A DNA stretch of 64,000 nt from Tricholomella constricta. Lineage: Eukaryota; Basidiomycota; Agaricomycetes; Agaricales; Lyophyllaceae. Of the stretch, positions 25,209 to 37,999 are shown one piece after another (position 1 is the first letter of the stretch; the number at the start of each line of letters is the position of its first letter). The translations under genes were made by a program, and so were the position numbers. The stretch is taken from NCBI GenBank assembly GCA_013368375.1, contig JAACJP010000003.1, positions 930,001 through 994,000 of the forward strand, read 5' to 3'. Below the pieces are notes generated by a model, which was not told the origin of the DNA, ran no database searches, and worked only from the letters and a program-made list of their open reading frames with translations.

Positions 25209-26539
25209 TCAGAGTCTATTTATCAATAAATGAAGGCGGCGTGTCTCGGACGTCGACTGTCCCACAGACTCTAGCCACCACTGTAACCGTTGTTCCATAG
25301 TTTTGGAAGTGAGGCCGCGGGTGGTGCTATGATGCATCTGGGGTGAGCAAACGTGGATATGAACTGGCAACTGTACTCACAGGCCACGCTCCAGGAGAGC
25401 CTCCTCGAGGCCCTTGAGAGACAACCGTTGCAGGAGCTTGTCTTGAACGAGCAGCTGGTCATCAACGGCAAGGAACTCAAGGTGATTGCGGATGCGCCGT
25501 ATCCGGAGGGCGTCAAAGCCAACGGTGGAGAGTCTCAGGACTCTGCATGCGAGGTCAACAAGTGAATGCCAGAGAGAACGAATGTGCGCGGACGTACCCG
25601 CAGACAGCTATCGAGGTGCCGGATGCCTTTAGGGCGTCTATGGGGAGGTGGCCGGCGGGGGACTCTTGCAGCTTGAGCTTAGCATAAATATGGCGGTATT
25701 CCGCGGCGTAGGCAATGGCCTTTTCTGTGCGCTTTTCTTCGATCCTGTCGCGCTGGGACGGGAGGATGCAGGTGGATGGAAGCATGAAGGGAGCGTAGAT
25801 GGCAATGAGGGGAATGACCTCCTCAAGGAGAAGGGCGATGAAGAGGAAGGGCACGACTCTGTAAGCAGGATCAAGGGGTGCGCGGTCAAGGGAGGACAGG
25901 ACGGGGTACATACTTGTTGATGTCCGACTTCTGGGTGCGAATGAGTCTGTTCTCCCACCGTGTCAGGGGGCTTCCACCCGCTTTTATGCGGGCGCGGATG
26001 AGGTTTATTTCTTTCCGCCGTAGGAAGATGAGCTTCACGCCGCGGTAGTAAAATTTCTGGATGGGAGCGGGTGAGAAAGCGGAACGTGAGCATGTTGGAA
26101 AACGTACGGCAAGCTCGATACCCTTGTGCAGGGTCCGTTTAAACCAGTTTGAGTTTGGCGGTGGAGGTGCAAGGATGCCGTGGGCCTCTGCATCCTCAAT
26201 GTCGCGCTTGGCGACTTCCTTGACGGCTTTCAGCGAAGGCGCGGATGGCATCGCGGTGGGTTGGGGGAGGGGAACGGTGGGCTTGGTGGGGATGTGGGTG
26301 GCAGATATGGTGGACGACCTAGGTGGTTTTATTGGGGCAGGCCTGAGGTCAAGCTTCTGCTTGCGCTGGGCTGGAGTCAGATGGGCTTCAGGGGGCGAGG
26401 AGGGCTTAGGAGTGGGGACGGGGGTGGAGAGGAAGCGGGCATGAGTGGTGAGGAGGAGGATGGCGGACGACGAGCGGGAGGTCCTCGACACCGTCCTCGA
26501 CGACGACCAGACGAGACCGGCATGGCGAGCAGCCAACAT
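25209..26539 (-). CDS. LETM1-domain mitochondrial protein, 371 aa
   Basis: Inner mitochondrial membrane protein of the LETM1/Mdm38/Ylh47 family, known for binding mitochondrial ribosomes and for K+/H+ homeostasis. Five exons (26539-26108, 26056-25914, 25858-25598, 25542-25381, 25326-25209) sum to 1116 nt and close in frame. The N-terminus (MLAARHAGLVWSSSRTVSRT) is Arg/Ser-rich with no acidic residues, as for a targeting peptide. Next come a Pro-rich linker, KFYYRGVKLIFLRRKEIN and the LETM1 hallmark LTRWENRLIRTQKSDINKVV. The membrane span is VVPFLFIALLLEEVIPLIA, followed by YAPFMLPSTCILPSQRD. The ribosome-binding helices run from FLAVDDQLLVQDKLLQRLS through TSKTMEQRLQWWLESVG. I chose the acceptor just before 25326 because it restores this last motif. 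It converges with SKI3, 87 bp apart. Confidence 0.88.
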
Positions 26540-26699
26540 GGAGAGAGCAAAGAGGATTTTTCCGTTCCTGTCACGCGTTACGTCACTCTCAATGGATCTC
26601 GCTTCAGTTTACAACAGAAACGATCTCGTTCGCCCCATCGCTGCCGCCAACCAGTAGCTTTCCCATGCCGCCACCGCTGCAATCGCATCCACTGCGCTT

Positions 26700-28226
26700 A
26701 TGATTAGCGAGATACAGTCCTTTGTCGATGACAATGCCCCGCGATCCCGTTTTGATCCTCAGACTCTGATACTGCTTCCGCCGGGTTCAAGACAGCTGCC
26801 CAATAACACCGTCCGGCAGTACCTGCACCGCCTGGCGCTCGCAGCAGAGGCCACCGCAGCAGAGAGCGCGTGCTCGAGCATTTTGGCCGGGCAGGGCAGT
26901 GAGAGTGACGATACCGGAGATGTAGCTTTGTGGCTTGGCAAGGGGGACTTTCAAACACCCGAGCTGGTACTCAAAGGACTCGGATTGAATGGCGAGGTAA
27001 TTAAACATTGAGTGCAACTCGTTTTGACCAACCACCGTCCCAGATCAAGATGACAGATTTTTCACCGCCGGCACAACTGGCCGGGCTGTTGGGAGAGCTG
27101 AAAGACGCGTTCAGTTTCAGAGTTCAGGCAAGAATGACGGGTGGTGTCGTTATATTTTTCTTGTTAGGACGCGTGGAAGGGGCAGGATGGGGAGGACTGG
27201 CAGGGATCGGTACATGGACTTGAAGTAAATTGCAATGTCACGTGTCACATCGGGCTCTCTCCTTCCATTCCATAATGCAAGCGGAAAAGGTTGTGGCCCT
27301 CGAGGGGCAGATCCAGCTGCTGTCAGAGCTGCACAACCGGCTGCAAACACTGCGTCAGATTCCGCCCTTGCTGCTAAAGACGTCTATTACTCCGCTATCG
27401 ACCCAGGCCCTGAGGCCCGAGTTCCAGCAGGTGAAGGAAATAGCCGACACCATCCGCACAGAGCCCGTTCAGGAAGCCCTCCGCACGGCGCGAGACAGCT
27501 TGGAGAGCGATAGCAGGGATTTGAACCCCAATTTGCGCAGAGAGAACCGGAAGCGGCGGTAGGTCTCCGAAACCTGTTTGAGCGGGTGTGACTGAAATGA
27601 TGCAGGCGGGCGCCATCGCCAGAGTCACCGCAACCGTACATTGGACAAGAAGATAAAACGACATCGCTGTTTCCGGCGAACGAGGATGAGGGACCGCTGA
27701 AATTCGAGGGTCTTTCCTCATATATCCAAGATTTCAATTCAAAGCACGAATGGAAACTGCATCTGTGGAGACGGACGCGTGGATTGGCTGATCAAGCGAC
27801 AACGATATTGCGATTTACAATCCCCGATGTGCTGACGGCATATATTACACTAGTGGTGGCTACGAACGGGGTGCTGCTGACGGAGAGCCTGACGACGTTT
27901 TCACCACGAGAAAAGGTGAGGAGGGTCTGTGCACGATTGACTAGATTCTGACTGATGAGTGTTTGCAGAAATCACCGCACTCGCAGTCAGAGTTTGGGGT
28001 GTACCGAAGTCTGTCTGAACAGATGGCGCAGATGGTGCAGTCGCAGCCGGGAGTGGGGCTGCAGGGAGTGGTGGGGTTGCTCTGTGCGTACGGGGGACTG
28101 TTTGTGGAGCGATGTCGAGGCTGCGAACGGGTGTTGTCGTCGGAGGGCCATGTACCGCCAGTGGTGCGGGAGTGGAGAGACGGAGAATGGGCGGCCAGAC
28201 ACGTTTCCTGTAAGCAGCGCTGTTGA
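26700..28226 (+). CDS. MED27: Mediator complex subunit 27, 412 aa
   Basis: Tail/upper-middle subunit of Mediator, the coactivator bridging activators and RNA polymerase II. Exons 26700-26996, 27044-27140, 27282-27558, 27606-27915 and 27969-28226 sum to 1239 nt in one frame. The middle has coiled-coil-like heptads (EKVVALEGQIQLLSELHNRL; EFQQVKEIADTIRTEPVQ). The C-terminus is the Med27 zinc-binding-like module: LLCAYGGLFVERCRGCERVL, then VPPVVREWRDG, then WAARHVSCKQRC, with the C-x2-C and H-x3-C pairs in place. The ATG used is the first one in frame after a stop. An additional upstream exon cannot be excluded. The gene lies head-to-head with the LETM1 gene, about 160 bp apart. Confidence 0.75.
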
Positions 28227-28422
28227 ATTTGCAATCGAGATAAGAGCTCGGCAAGACCCCGGAGCACGAGGCTACTGAACGCCGGGAGAGGCCCGATTAG
28301 GCAACTGCCATATATGGATGCGATCGTCCGTGCTATTTGTGGACCAGCCCCTGACACTGCTTTGTTTGTAGATTTATAAATACGGGATTAAAAGGTAAAG
28401 TCGCGTTCTCTTTCTGACCTCG

Positions 28423-30169
28423 ATGCCTCAAATTTATCCGTCTCCTATTGTCGACCCCGACGTCTATCCTCCTCCCCGCCCCTCCACCCGCGTTCCCCAG
28501 GACTCCCCCGTCGTCGTCTCCCCAGCCGGCGTCATTCACGTCCTCGGCTACACCCCCTCCGAGGGCGAGTCCGCCACCCCCATCTCTGTCCGCATCCACT
28601 TCCACCCTGACTTTGCCGATGAGATCTACGTCCGTCTCGTCGTCGGCAACAAGCCTGTCGCAACCACCGTTCGCGAGATCCAGGATGCCCCCTACGGCCG
28701 CTGGCAGCTCGATGCCCTCGTGCCTCCCTTTGACCAGAGCTCGTCCAAGGTTCTTCTTTCCGTCCAGGCATTGAACAAGGCAAATGCTATCCTGGACTCT
28801 GCTACCTTTGGCGAGTTCTCGTACTGGGCTCCTGGTTTGTTGTCTCCTCTGCCTCTTCAGCCTCCGCCACTATATAAAACTTTGAGAATAGGTTCTTCCT
28901 CCTCTTCGACCCCGCGAGATGTCCCCGCCACCAGCAAGAAGCCTAAACTCCATATCAGCACCAGCACCAGCCCCCGTCTTTCCCAGTCTCTTCCTCAGAC
29001 CTCCTCTTTTCGCCGCCGCGGCTCCAACCTCCCTACCCCTTCCCCCACCTCGCCTGCCCGTCTCCGCTCCGCCTCTATGTCTTCCAAAACCCAGGCACAT
29101 GTCCTCCACCGCCGCACCAAGCTCGAGTCTATGATGCGCCCAAAGGGCGCAAAAAATGGCGATTCACATCTCCAGACTCCTATTCTCGACCTCGTCACCC
29201 CTCTTCAAAACATCTGTCACGACTGGTCACCAGCAGAGTCTAGCGTCGGCAGGAGGCTCGTCCGTTTTAGCAAGGTCCAGGACGGTCGCCGTCTCATCGT
29301 CTCCTGCGAGCCCATCCGCGCCGACGACTACCGAGACTCTGACAGCGTCATATCATGCATATACCGAGAAGAATCAAACACCTGCTATGTCACCTCTGTC
29401 GACATCATCTTTCTGCTTGAGCGCCTCACCAACAGCGACTTTCCTGTCGAAGAAAAGAACCGTATCAGGCGCAATCTCGAGGGACTCCGCCCTACCACCG
29501 TCTCCAAGCACAAACACGGCTTTGAAGACTTTTTTCAGCGCATCATGGAATTCCCCGATCCCAAGCCAAGGAACATTGAGAAGGACTTGAAGGTCTTTGA
29601 GTGGTCCTTACTCGACCAGGCTTTGGACAAGATCTTGTCCAAATACGTGGGTTTCGTCCCTCTCTCCCAAACGAAAAAAAACATCGCTTACATTTTCACA
29701 GACCATCGATACCTCTGCCATGCCAGCCGAAGAGCCCGAGTCCTCTTCCTCTGCCGAGCCTTCGCCCTCGACTGGCTCAGAGGACGCTGAATACGACACG
29801 GCATACCCCAATGCCAAGCTGGATGACACCTACGTCGAAGACTCGCCTCTTCCCACACCCATCCAGGACGAATTTCCCTACCTGACTTCGTCTGACGGCT
29901 CTGAGTCCCTGTGCTCGCCCTTGGCGACCTCTACTCCGGCCACGTATCAGCTCTACAACACCGATATGACTCACTCCGAGGCCGGCGGTTCCAATACCAA
30001 TCACTGGGGCGAGTACAAGCCCGTCGACACCATGGCCCTTGATCACTACGCCGCCTACGAAGTCACTCAGCACGGTACACCCATCATAAATTACCCCGAG
30101 GTCGACTTTTCCACCCCGTACGACAACTTTGCGTACCACAGCAGTATACCTGGCGAGCCGTGGGCGTGA
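28423..30169 (+). CDS. medA: Medusa-type transcription regulator (DUF7082), 544 aa
   Basis: Fungal nuclear regulator of the Medusa family, which in ascomycetes and smuts controls development and sporulation. Exons 28423-28834, 28892-29646 and 29702-30169 sum to 1635 nt. An N-terminal Ig-like/immunoglobulin-fold segment (VIHVLGYTPSEGESATPISV; GRWQLDALVPPF) is followed by a Ser/Pro linker. The conserved Medusa block runs from HDWSPAESSVGRRLVRFSK through ISCIYREESNTCYVTSVD and EEKNRIRRNLEGLRPTTVSK to DPKPRNIEKDLKVFEWSLL, near residues 240-390. The remaining tail is Ser/Tyr/Thr-rich and acidic. The first intron (57 nt) has no stop and is a multiple of three, so retention would insert 19 residues. 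Confidence 0.85.
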
Positions 30170-30578
30170 CAGCGACGGATCAATGTGCCTGTCTGATCCG
30201 TTTTCTCTCCTCTCTTTCTCTCTCTCTCTCTCTCTCTTGGGGTTCAGGCGCGCCTTGTAACAGTATCCCACGGACATTTTACATGTACAGCTCCGTTTAT
30301 GGTCACGACGGCTCCATTGTATCAGTAGTAACGACCTCTTTTATCATTATGACTTATTATCTTGTATCGTTTTCGGGTGCCCACTTGCGCTCCACAACAT
30401 GAAATGTACATTACAGCCCCAGAAAAATCAGGAAATAATAAAGAAATCGCTTTAATGTACATGGTTGCTTCTACATTCCACTTTCTTTCCAAGAGTCCGA
30501 ATTAGAGTATAAGAATTACATGCAACACAGCGGAATGGAAAAGAAGGTGGGAAGTCAAACATACGCCCCCGTCCATCG
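30170..30578. other. Convergent 3' region with CT microsatellite
   Basis: 409 bp between the converging Medusa and DOCK genes, so it holds both 3' untranslated regions. A pure CT run of about 30 bp lies at about 30209-30238. Nothing else was recognised. Confidence 0.6.
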
Positions 30579-33500
30579 TTAGGAGTTCCCACGCCGCCCG
30601 AAGCTGAGACTCCCGAACCGCGAGAACCGCCCTCTGAGCGAGCCAAACGAGCCGAGGCTGCCCATGTGCGACGGCGCCACCGACGTTCCTGACATCTGCG
30701 CCCCCGTCGAACCGTGGACCGCGTTCGCGACGTTCACGAACGAGTTACGCGGCGACTCGACTGAGAGCGAGTCGCTGCCGCCACTCTCGCCCGGAGCCGA
30801 CGACACCCCGTTGATCCCATGCCGCGCGAGATGCGCCAGGTGTCGTTGCAGCGGTGTCTGCTTGAAATGCGGCGGGAGGTTCTTGGTGCTTGTGGGCGAC
30901 TGAGGAGGATATGAAGAAGAGGAGGCGGGCGTCATGCTGGATTGGCCGAGCTGGAGGGGCGGAAGCACAAGATTGCCGCGGGCAGTGGAAGAGGTGGACA
31001 TGGTGCGTTGCAAGGACTGCTCGTAAAGCGATTGTTGGTATGAAGATCCTGCAGTGATAGATGGAGGTATCGTTTCCGAAAGGCCGTCGGCGGCAAGACG
31101 CCGGATTTCCTCACGGAAATTCTTCTTGAAGAACTTTTCAAGCGTTTCGTGGAAGGGTATAAATTCGGGAGGACACAAATGTCCATGAAGCTTTAGGCAG
31201 CTGTCGATAACACGAACCTGTTCGTGGTTTTAGTTTATGATCTTGCAGCATGATGGAAGATAACGCTACCTGGTCGTCTATGGCAGCGCGCAGTTTGTCG
31301 ACAAGCTCTGCTCGTTCGGGATTCCGCGCCACGTAGTCCGGGCTGAAGAACATCTGCCGATAGGACGCGATACCAGTGTTCACCGGTGCATCCACTGCAC
31401 TGTTCAGTGACATCGCCAATGCATTTGTCGAGACAAGTTGAGAGGTTTTCGCTAGCGCCTGGTATTTCGTGTTCAGGGCCGCCAGTTCCTTCGTCTTCTG
31501 CTCTACCTCAGTCAAAGCATTTTCCAGAGGAGAAATTTCCACCACTTCAAGGTGGACAACTTCTGAGCGACGGAGGACAGTTGGGAACGCCTCCTCGGTG
31601 GTAAAATATGTCTTCTCGAGCCAGATCTCCTCCGTGCCATCTCGAGTCGTCTTTTTGATTTGACGAGACGAACTAAATAGGTTGATGGCGCTGGCACAAA
31701 TTATCAGATCGGGTTGATCATGCAAAAGGGTGTGCCGGAACTCGCCTGTGCTCGTAGTAGGTACGAACAGATAGTGGGACGTCTGGATTGACAAAGATCG
31801 GGCGCGCACGATCAGGCTCTGGGGTGACGGCCGTGCATTGAATGTATTGCTCGTTTCCGAAGCGAATGTCGACAGGAGGATCGCCAAGAGTCTTCAAGAG
31901 CTGCGCACCCGTATGTTTGTTCAACATACGTTCACAGAATGCTCCAAACTTCTCCCACTCATAGCCACGATACTGAAATCACATTAGCCCTAACGCTCAA
32001 CACAGAACCCATATGACCTACGATGAACCGTTTATCACGTATGGCACCTGGAAAATTTCCATAGAATGTCACTCTATAGTAGTCAGGATAATACCGTTGC
32101 TCTGTGACTATGTGTTCGAGAAGCATCGCCTGGTGTCGAAGGATCTCTGAAAGCCGTCCGCTGTGTGACCAGGTTATCAGGATACCGCTGAGAATAAATT
32201 CTTTAGCGAACATACTAGTTGAAGGTGACCTCCGCATGCTGGTATGCCAATTCCTTGCAGATATCAATAGCACGTTCCCAGGCCTTTCCTTTGCCTAAAG
32301 AAACTGTGTGAGCAGGATGCAGCCCGAAATTGATTTGATTAATTACCCAGATAGTCGAGGATTAGCAAACACAAGGTCTCTTTTCGATGAAATTGGGATT
32401 GCTGAGGAAGACCGAGATCTTCCATAGGTCCCACGAAAGAATTTAGTTCCCATTCATGCAGATCAGAGTGTAGTTTCAGCGTCAGTGCAGCTTCAACATA
32501 GTTTTGTGACTGGAGGTGCATCTGTTCCGTTGTCAGTAACGTCAATGATCATGTGAGAATAAGCTTCTTACATTGACAAGCTGATGAACGTATTTGATAT
32601 ATATTTCATCTCGTCCAATTCGTCTGATGAAGTTCATGAGCCTCAACTGTCAAACATGTAGCGTGAGCACAAAGAACAAGAATAAGGAGGAATAAGGATT
32701 TACCGTGGCAATGACCCGATCATCAGCGAATTCTTCACCTTCAGGCAATGCACGCACACTGAGCAAAAGCTCAAGGAACAGGTCGACAGAGTCGAGGAAG
32801 TTAGATATTCGTTCCCGAAGCTGCTCGTCGACATCGGAGGTCTCGAAAAGATGACGAAGCTGTCCAATGAAAAAGGCTCGCGAGATATCATCGCCCTTGC
32901 TGTCCGACATGAACAAAGAGTCCAACCGCGTCACCAGTTCGTTCTCAATCTCGTCAAAATGCTCCGATTGGTGGTATTCCGAGACGATCATGCTGTAAAG
33001 GATCTGGACTGCGTTGTTCCGAAGTTGATCGTGATGGCTCAGACACAAGTTAACGACGTGTCCGACGAGCGAGTGCAGGTAAGCTTGATAGCCCTAGATC
33101 GAAATCAGTATGTATGCCTGTCTCGCCAGAATGTGTGTTTGCTCACCCCATATCGTATCGGGGGTTCCCCGTTGCTTGACACATGCTCAGCCCAACCAAG
33201 TGCTTGCCATAATGTTAGGAGTATTGAAGCACCTTCTCCTCGGATGTCTCCTGCGAGCCGCCAAACCGCGCGACGTTTCTAGATAGAAAACTTAGCTCGT
33301 ATATCATCGATTGGATATAAGATTTTCTTTTACCTGTGGACTAAACTCTTCGATCACAAGCTTATCCGAGGACAAAAGTTTTAGCAACATGGATAGGCAC
33401 TCTCTCCACAGGTTTGCGTCAAACTGAGATTCGGATTCCTGATGTGGAATGAACTCCTTTTCCATGATCGTGGCGATAGGATGCATCATCTTTATCAACA

Positions 33501-36500
33501 CCCTGTGAGCAAGGATGTTGACATTGAGCCACGATTTGGGGAATGCATCGTTTTCCAATATAGAGGAAGCCACGTTGAAGAAGTGGGACAAAAGGGACAC
33601 GAATCTGTCACGGCCTTCAATCTCCAGGCTGTTTTCGAGGAAGTCGAGGATGTGCTTAGTTGGCGAAGATAAAATAAGGACGAGAAAAACAATCGCAGTT
33701 TCTCCCAATCCCGGGTTAAAAAGTGCATCGCCTTCTCCTGGTAACGGTGTGTTGTTGGGTCCTCGAGGAGCATCAGGAAGATAAGCGAGTAAGGAGAACG
33801 GGTACGATTCGGGAAAAGTCACAGGTATAGGAGCCTTCAAGGTCGTCGGTGACCTCTCAATGGCTTTGCGTGACACAGGATTCAGAAACTCCCGATACGA
33901 ATCCAATAACCTACAAGATGGTCATTCTCTATGAAAGCAACATATATAAGAACAACATACCTGGGTAAAAGGGATAGAAGATACTCCACATTATCTTGCT
34001 CTGCCCGCAACGCCAGCCGATCAGCAACAACATCAGGATTCACTAGGTTCTCCTGCAGCTTATCCAACATCACGGCGACAATTGTGACGCAAAGCCGAAT
34101 ACTTTCCAGCCAGCTTACTCGGGCGGCATCCCGAGCAGCTTCATTATCGTTGGAATTAGTGTGAACGTACTCATCATATCGACCGAAATGAGGCTTGATC
34201 CAGATGACCACCGCCTCAACCAAAAGAGGCCGTGACTGAGGATTATCGAATAAGAAGCTCTTCACGATCTGAAGATACATGATGAGCTTCCAGATCAAGA
34301 TCTTTCCTTTCCCAACAGTCACGGCATTGGCAAAAGTGGTAGCAATGGAGACGAGTTCAACTGTTGGGAAGATCTTGGCTAGCTCTGGTAGGATGGAGGT
34401 GAAATGTTGGAGCGCAATTGTCTGCGTTCCGATGATCGATGGTGGAGATGAAGTGGACATCATGCGCGTGACTTCAGAGAGGTGGGAGCGCAATTCTCGT
34501 TTGAACGTGGTCTCGAGGTGTTCTGCTGTCGCACCCCCGCCCATACCGATCTCCTTCACCTTCTGAAGTTCCCTCGATCGAGCAATAAACTTGAATATAT
34601 AGTGCCAGACCTTCAACGCAGCACGAAGAGGCGATGCTGTCTCCGTCGATGTTGGATTGAGCAGGAGCCGATTCATGGAATGGATCATATGAGATGACGC
34701 TGCAGCACAGTTAAAATGCTTCTCGATATAGACGTCCAGGACGGGCTGGAAATTGCTGAAGCGCCGATCTTGAACAATGCCCAGAACGGTCACAAGAGCA
34801 TTGAAAACCAAGTGGTCTATCTCTCCGGACTGGTTACTATGGGACACCAGGATCCCGAAAAGAGAGTCGAAAATGTCGCGCAGAAATTTGACGATTTCCC
34901 CCTCCCCAACAAAAGTGAACGTCGTCAGAATCGTCGGAAGGACTTCTTTATCGGTCAGTTTCTCCCAATTCAATAAATGGAGCAAGACGGGGTTTTGGGT
35001 GAACCTGGTCGAACAAAGTGAGGAGCGGATGGTCAAGGTATCCCTCATAGGTGGGGCCATGCGCTGCATTTCGGGAGGTACGGAAATCTGGTCTGGTTTC
35101 TGGCCTGAAGGGAGCCATGATGGAGCAGACAGATAGACATCGGATGAGATCTGGGCGAGCTTGTCTGCGCGATACATGACAAGCATGCGGCTTCCGTCCT
35201 CGACAAAAGCATGGTTGCCAGGAAACAAGGGTTGGAAAGCGAAAGCGAAGAGGCGGTCTGTTCCTTCGGGTCCAACTCTACCATTGGAACGTTCTCGGCC
35301 AGTGCGGTTACGGAAGGTGAAAAACAAGTGCCATAGGGGCTTTCCCTCAAGGGGAAGCTGAATTTTGATCAATTCACCGAACGTAGGCTCATTGCAGCGC
35401 TGGAAGACCATGGAGTGAAACCGGGTCATGAGCGGCTCCCCACTGCCTTGTGATATCACATTCTCTATGGTTGTCCCTTGGTGATCCCTCACCTCGACGG
35501 TAACTTGCACGTTGTTCGAAGACGTCCCCATCTGGCCTCGTGCCAGATTTACCATGCTTAGCCGAGGGGTGGACGTGTGTGATGAGGTGAAATCGCCACA
35601 CCAAAGCTTGATATAGAGCTCATTGCGAACATCGCCAGGGAAGACAACATCGGGAAAGCCAAGGCGCAACGTGGGAGGAGTGTCTTGCAACAGCGACATA
35701 TTCTCTCGGACAGTGGTCTCTGAATTACCACGGAACACTTTGACAGAAACTGCCATCATTTCTGCCCTGAAAACGATCGTCGTTGAGTTCAAGTGGCATG
35801 AGAGGTAACCCTAAGACAAACGCACCGAGGAGACTTGTCATACTCCTTCACGTTGTTGTTGATGATGTTTTGGTGAATCATTGAGAAGGAGACTTCGTTG
35901 GTGGGGATGAAAATCGGCATCGTGTGCTCGCGGAGAGGCGAAACATCTGAGTGCTCTGCTGCCATTTTGCTTAATTGCGTGAGTTCTAACACAGCACAAC
36001 CAAACGGTCGTCGGGATTGTGAAGGCAAGTCGCTGGACGCGGTACCCTTGACATCAGCTTCCATGTCGTTCCAAGTGATGGTTGCGTTGGAGTGGTTTTC
36101 AGGCCGAGCAGAGGCTTCCGAACCTCTCCTCCCACCATCTAGAGGAGCACCGGAGCTGATGTGGCTTCCGAGCTTCAGTGCGCCATTCCGGACAATCCGG
36201 CACACCAAGTATATCGGGTCCACCACATCGGATGGTGCCAAATCCGTGAAGAGCGTGCGAATACGGCCGTTTGGATTTCGAGCCAACACCCCATTGTGGT
36301 TGAGAACGGCACAAAACTCTTCCGTGACAAATTGAGTTCCCTGTTTCTTGTACAAGGAGAAAAACAACTCTGCGGTCTCCCCAGGAGCGCATGGAGATGC
36401 AACGAAGGCGCGAACATCAAGGTAAACATGGTAAAACTTGGCGGTCGCAGGCTTAGCGGGTAGCGATGGACCGAGGCAGCCTTGGGAGCGCGTCCTCGCG

Positions 36501-37779
36501 TGATTCGGGAGATCAGGGAACGCAGAATGAGAGGGTGTCGGTAAAGGGCCTACAGGAACATACTCTGTGCTCGGCCCAAGGGTGTACGGTCTCACCTCAT
36601 GGGAGGATAGGGTCAAGTATGCCAACGAAGATTGCATGGCGTACATGCGGACCGCACTGACCCAGCTTCGCGGATTGATATCTCCCTCAACGTCAACGCT
36701 GACCAGGGCGCCCCATGTCGGATGGCGAACAATGACATCCAATCCTTGCACAAGGTTCCCGGTAACGAGTCTGGTGACACATTCACGACGCATATTCACG
36801 GTTTCCTCCGCACTCAGAGTTTGGGCAAGCAGCTGCCGTCGACCCAAATGGAGAGCCTCGATGTGTTCTCTGACGATGTGGAATAGCTTATAGTCGCGCC
36901 GGGCAAGATAGGTGAACATCAGAGTGTGCCATTCGCGTAGCGCAGAGGCAATCTCGTCAATGATGGGTTGCGCCGCCCCCGAAGCTGTGTCGTCTCCAGA
37001 CTTGAGTGATGGGCGTGGAGGGAGCGGTTTTATGAGCTGGGATTCGGCTGGCGAGGACGAACGTAAGCTTGCTGGATATACTGGCAGTCCAGCTCGAGAG
37101 GAGTTTGCTTGGTCAGGTGGGGGGCCTAAACGGAAGGATTTCCTGGAGGCGTAGATATCTGTGTCCTCGTCTTCTTCCCTTAAGGTATCCATGCCAATAC
37201 TTGATCCCCCTTTTCTCCAGGATAAAGCGTCGGAAACAACGCTGGGATGCCCATGAGAGTTTCCATGGCCATTTAAACCACTGTGTGGACTGCCAAGAGT
37301 TGTGGCAAGATCTTGGAGAAGACCTTCGGCGTCAGAGAGCTGGTCGCGAATGAAGATGTGGGACGCGGGGAATATTCCGATAAAAACTTGCTGTGGTTCC
37401 TCGACTTTGGCGGGAGTTTTGATGGATGTAGAGGATGAAGGGTCGTGCAAGGCCCATGTTACAGGCGGTCGACGGGTTGTGCAGACGACATAACTGCAAG
37501 AAGTGACATGAGAAGTGTGTTGTAGATAAATTTGGTGACGCACCCTCTGTACCAAACGCCTTCGACGGGTTCTTTACTCCTGGGGGTATACTTTTCGAAC
37601 GCGTAGACTTCGTCGCCAACCTCCAGGGAAACGACATCGCGATGAACGAGGTTGTCATCGGTGGAGGCTTCGGTCACGGTAGAAAGGCGATTACGACTGG
37701 ATATCCGTGTGTCGCGGCGAGAGGGCGTTAGAGGATGAGTAGCGTAGCCATATACAATAAGCGGTAACGGCTCCCACAT
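30579..37779 (-). CDS. DOCK-family guanine nucleotide exchange factor
   Basis: Large atypical Rho/Rac GEF (roughly 2,100 aa) corresponding to the fungal Dck1-type DOCK proteins, which act with ELMO/Lmo1 at the cell cortex and mitochondria. The start is MWEPLPLIVYGYATHP. An SH3-like region (LEVGDEVYAFEKYTP, WYRGYVVCTT, VFIGIFPASHIFIRDQL) opens the protein, followed by the DOCK N-terminal helical part. The DHR-1/C2 domain lies near 35.65-35.27 kb (NELYIKLWCGDFTSSHTST; ELIKIQLPLEGKPLWHLFF). Then comes the armadillo-like middle. The catalytic DHR-2 domain lies near 32.6-30.9 kb (KELAYQHAEVTFNY; ILRHQAMLLEHIVTEQRYYP; VTFYGNFPGAIRDKRFIYRG; GYEWEKFGAFCERML; FIPFHETLEKFFKKNFREEI). A Ser/Gly-rich tail ends the protein. 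Junctions checked (for example at about 37549, 35825 and 33953) keep frame, and no break was seen. Confidence 0.9.
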
Positions 37780-37999
37780 GGGTTCGGACTGGGGTATGTG
37801 AGCAGTTCTCGGCCGTAAAGGAGGGCAGAATGGACCTAGATATCAAGGATATTTGGGTAAGATGGTGGGTTTAGACAGACTTTGGCGATTTGTAGGCAAC
37901 TATGGTTGAGCTCGCTGCTGCTTCATCAAACTGATGCTTGACACTGGCGAGCGTGACACCAGTTGTCCCTTTAATTTTGTGCGTCACAACCGTCACATC

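Noticed and set aside
26180..26707. 175-codon plus-strand frame, Gly/Arg-rich
   Set aside because: Antisense to the first LETM1 exon, whose targeting peptide and downstream domain are convincing.
30209..30238. CT repeat as a promoter (CT-box) element
   Set aside because: It lies between two convergent genes, downstream of both, so a promoter role has no gene to serve.
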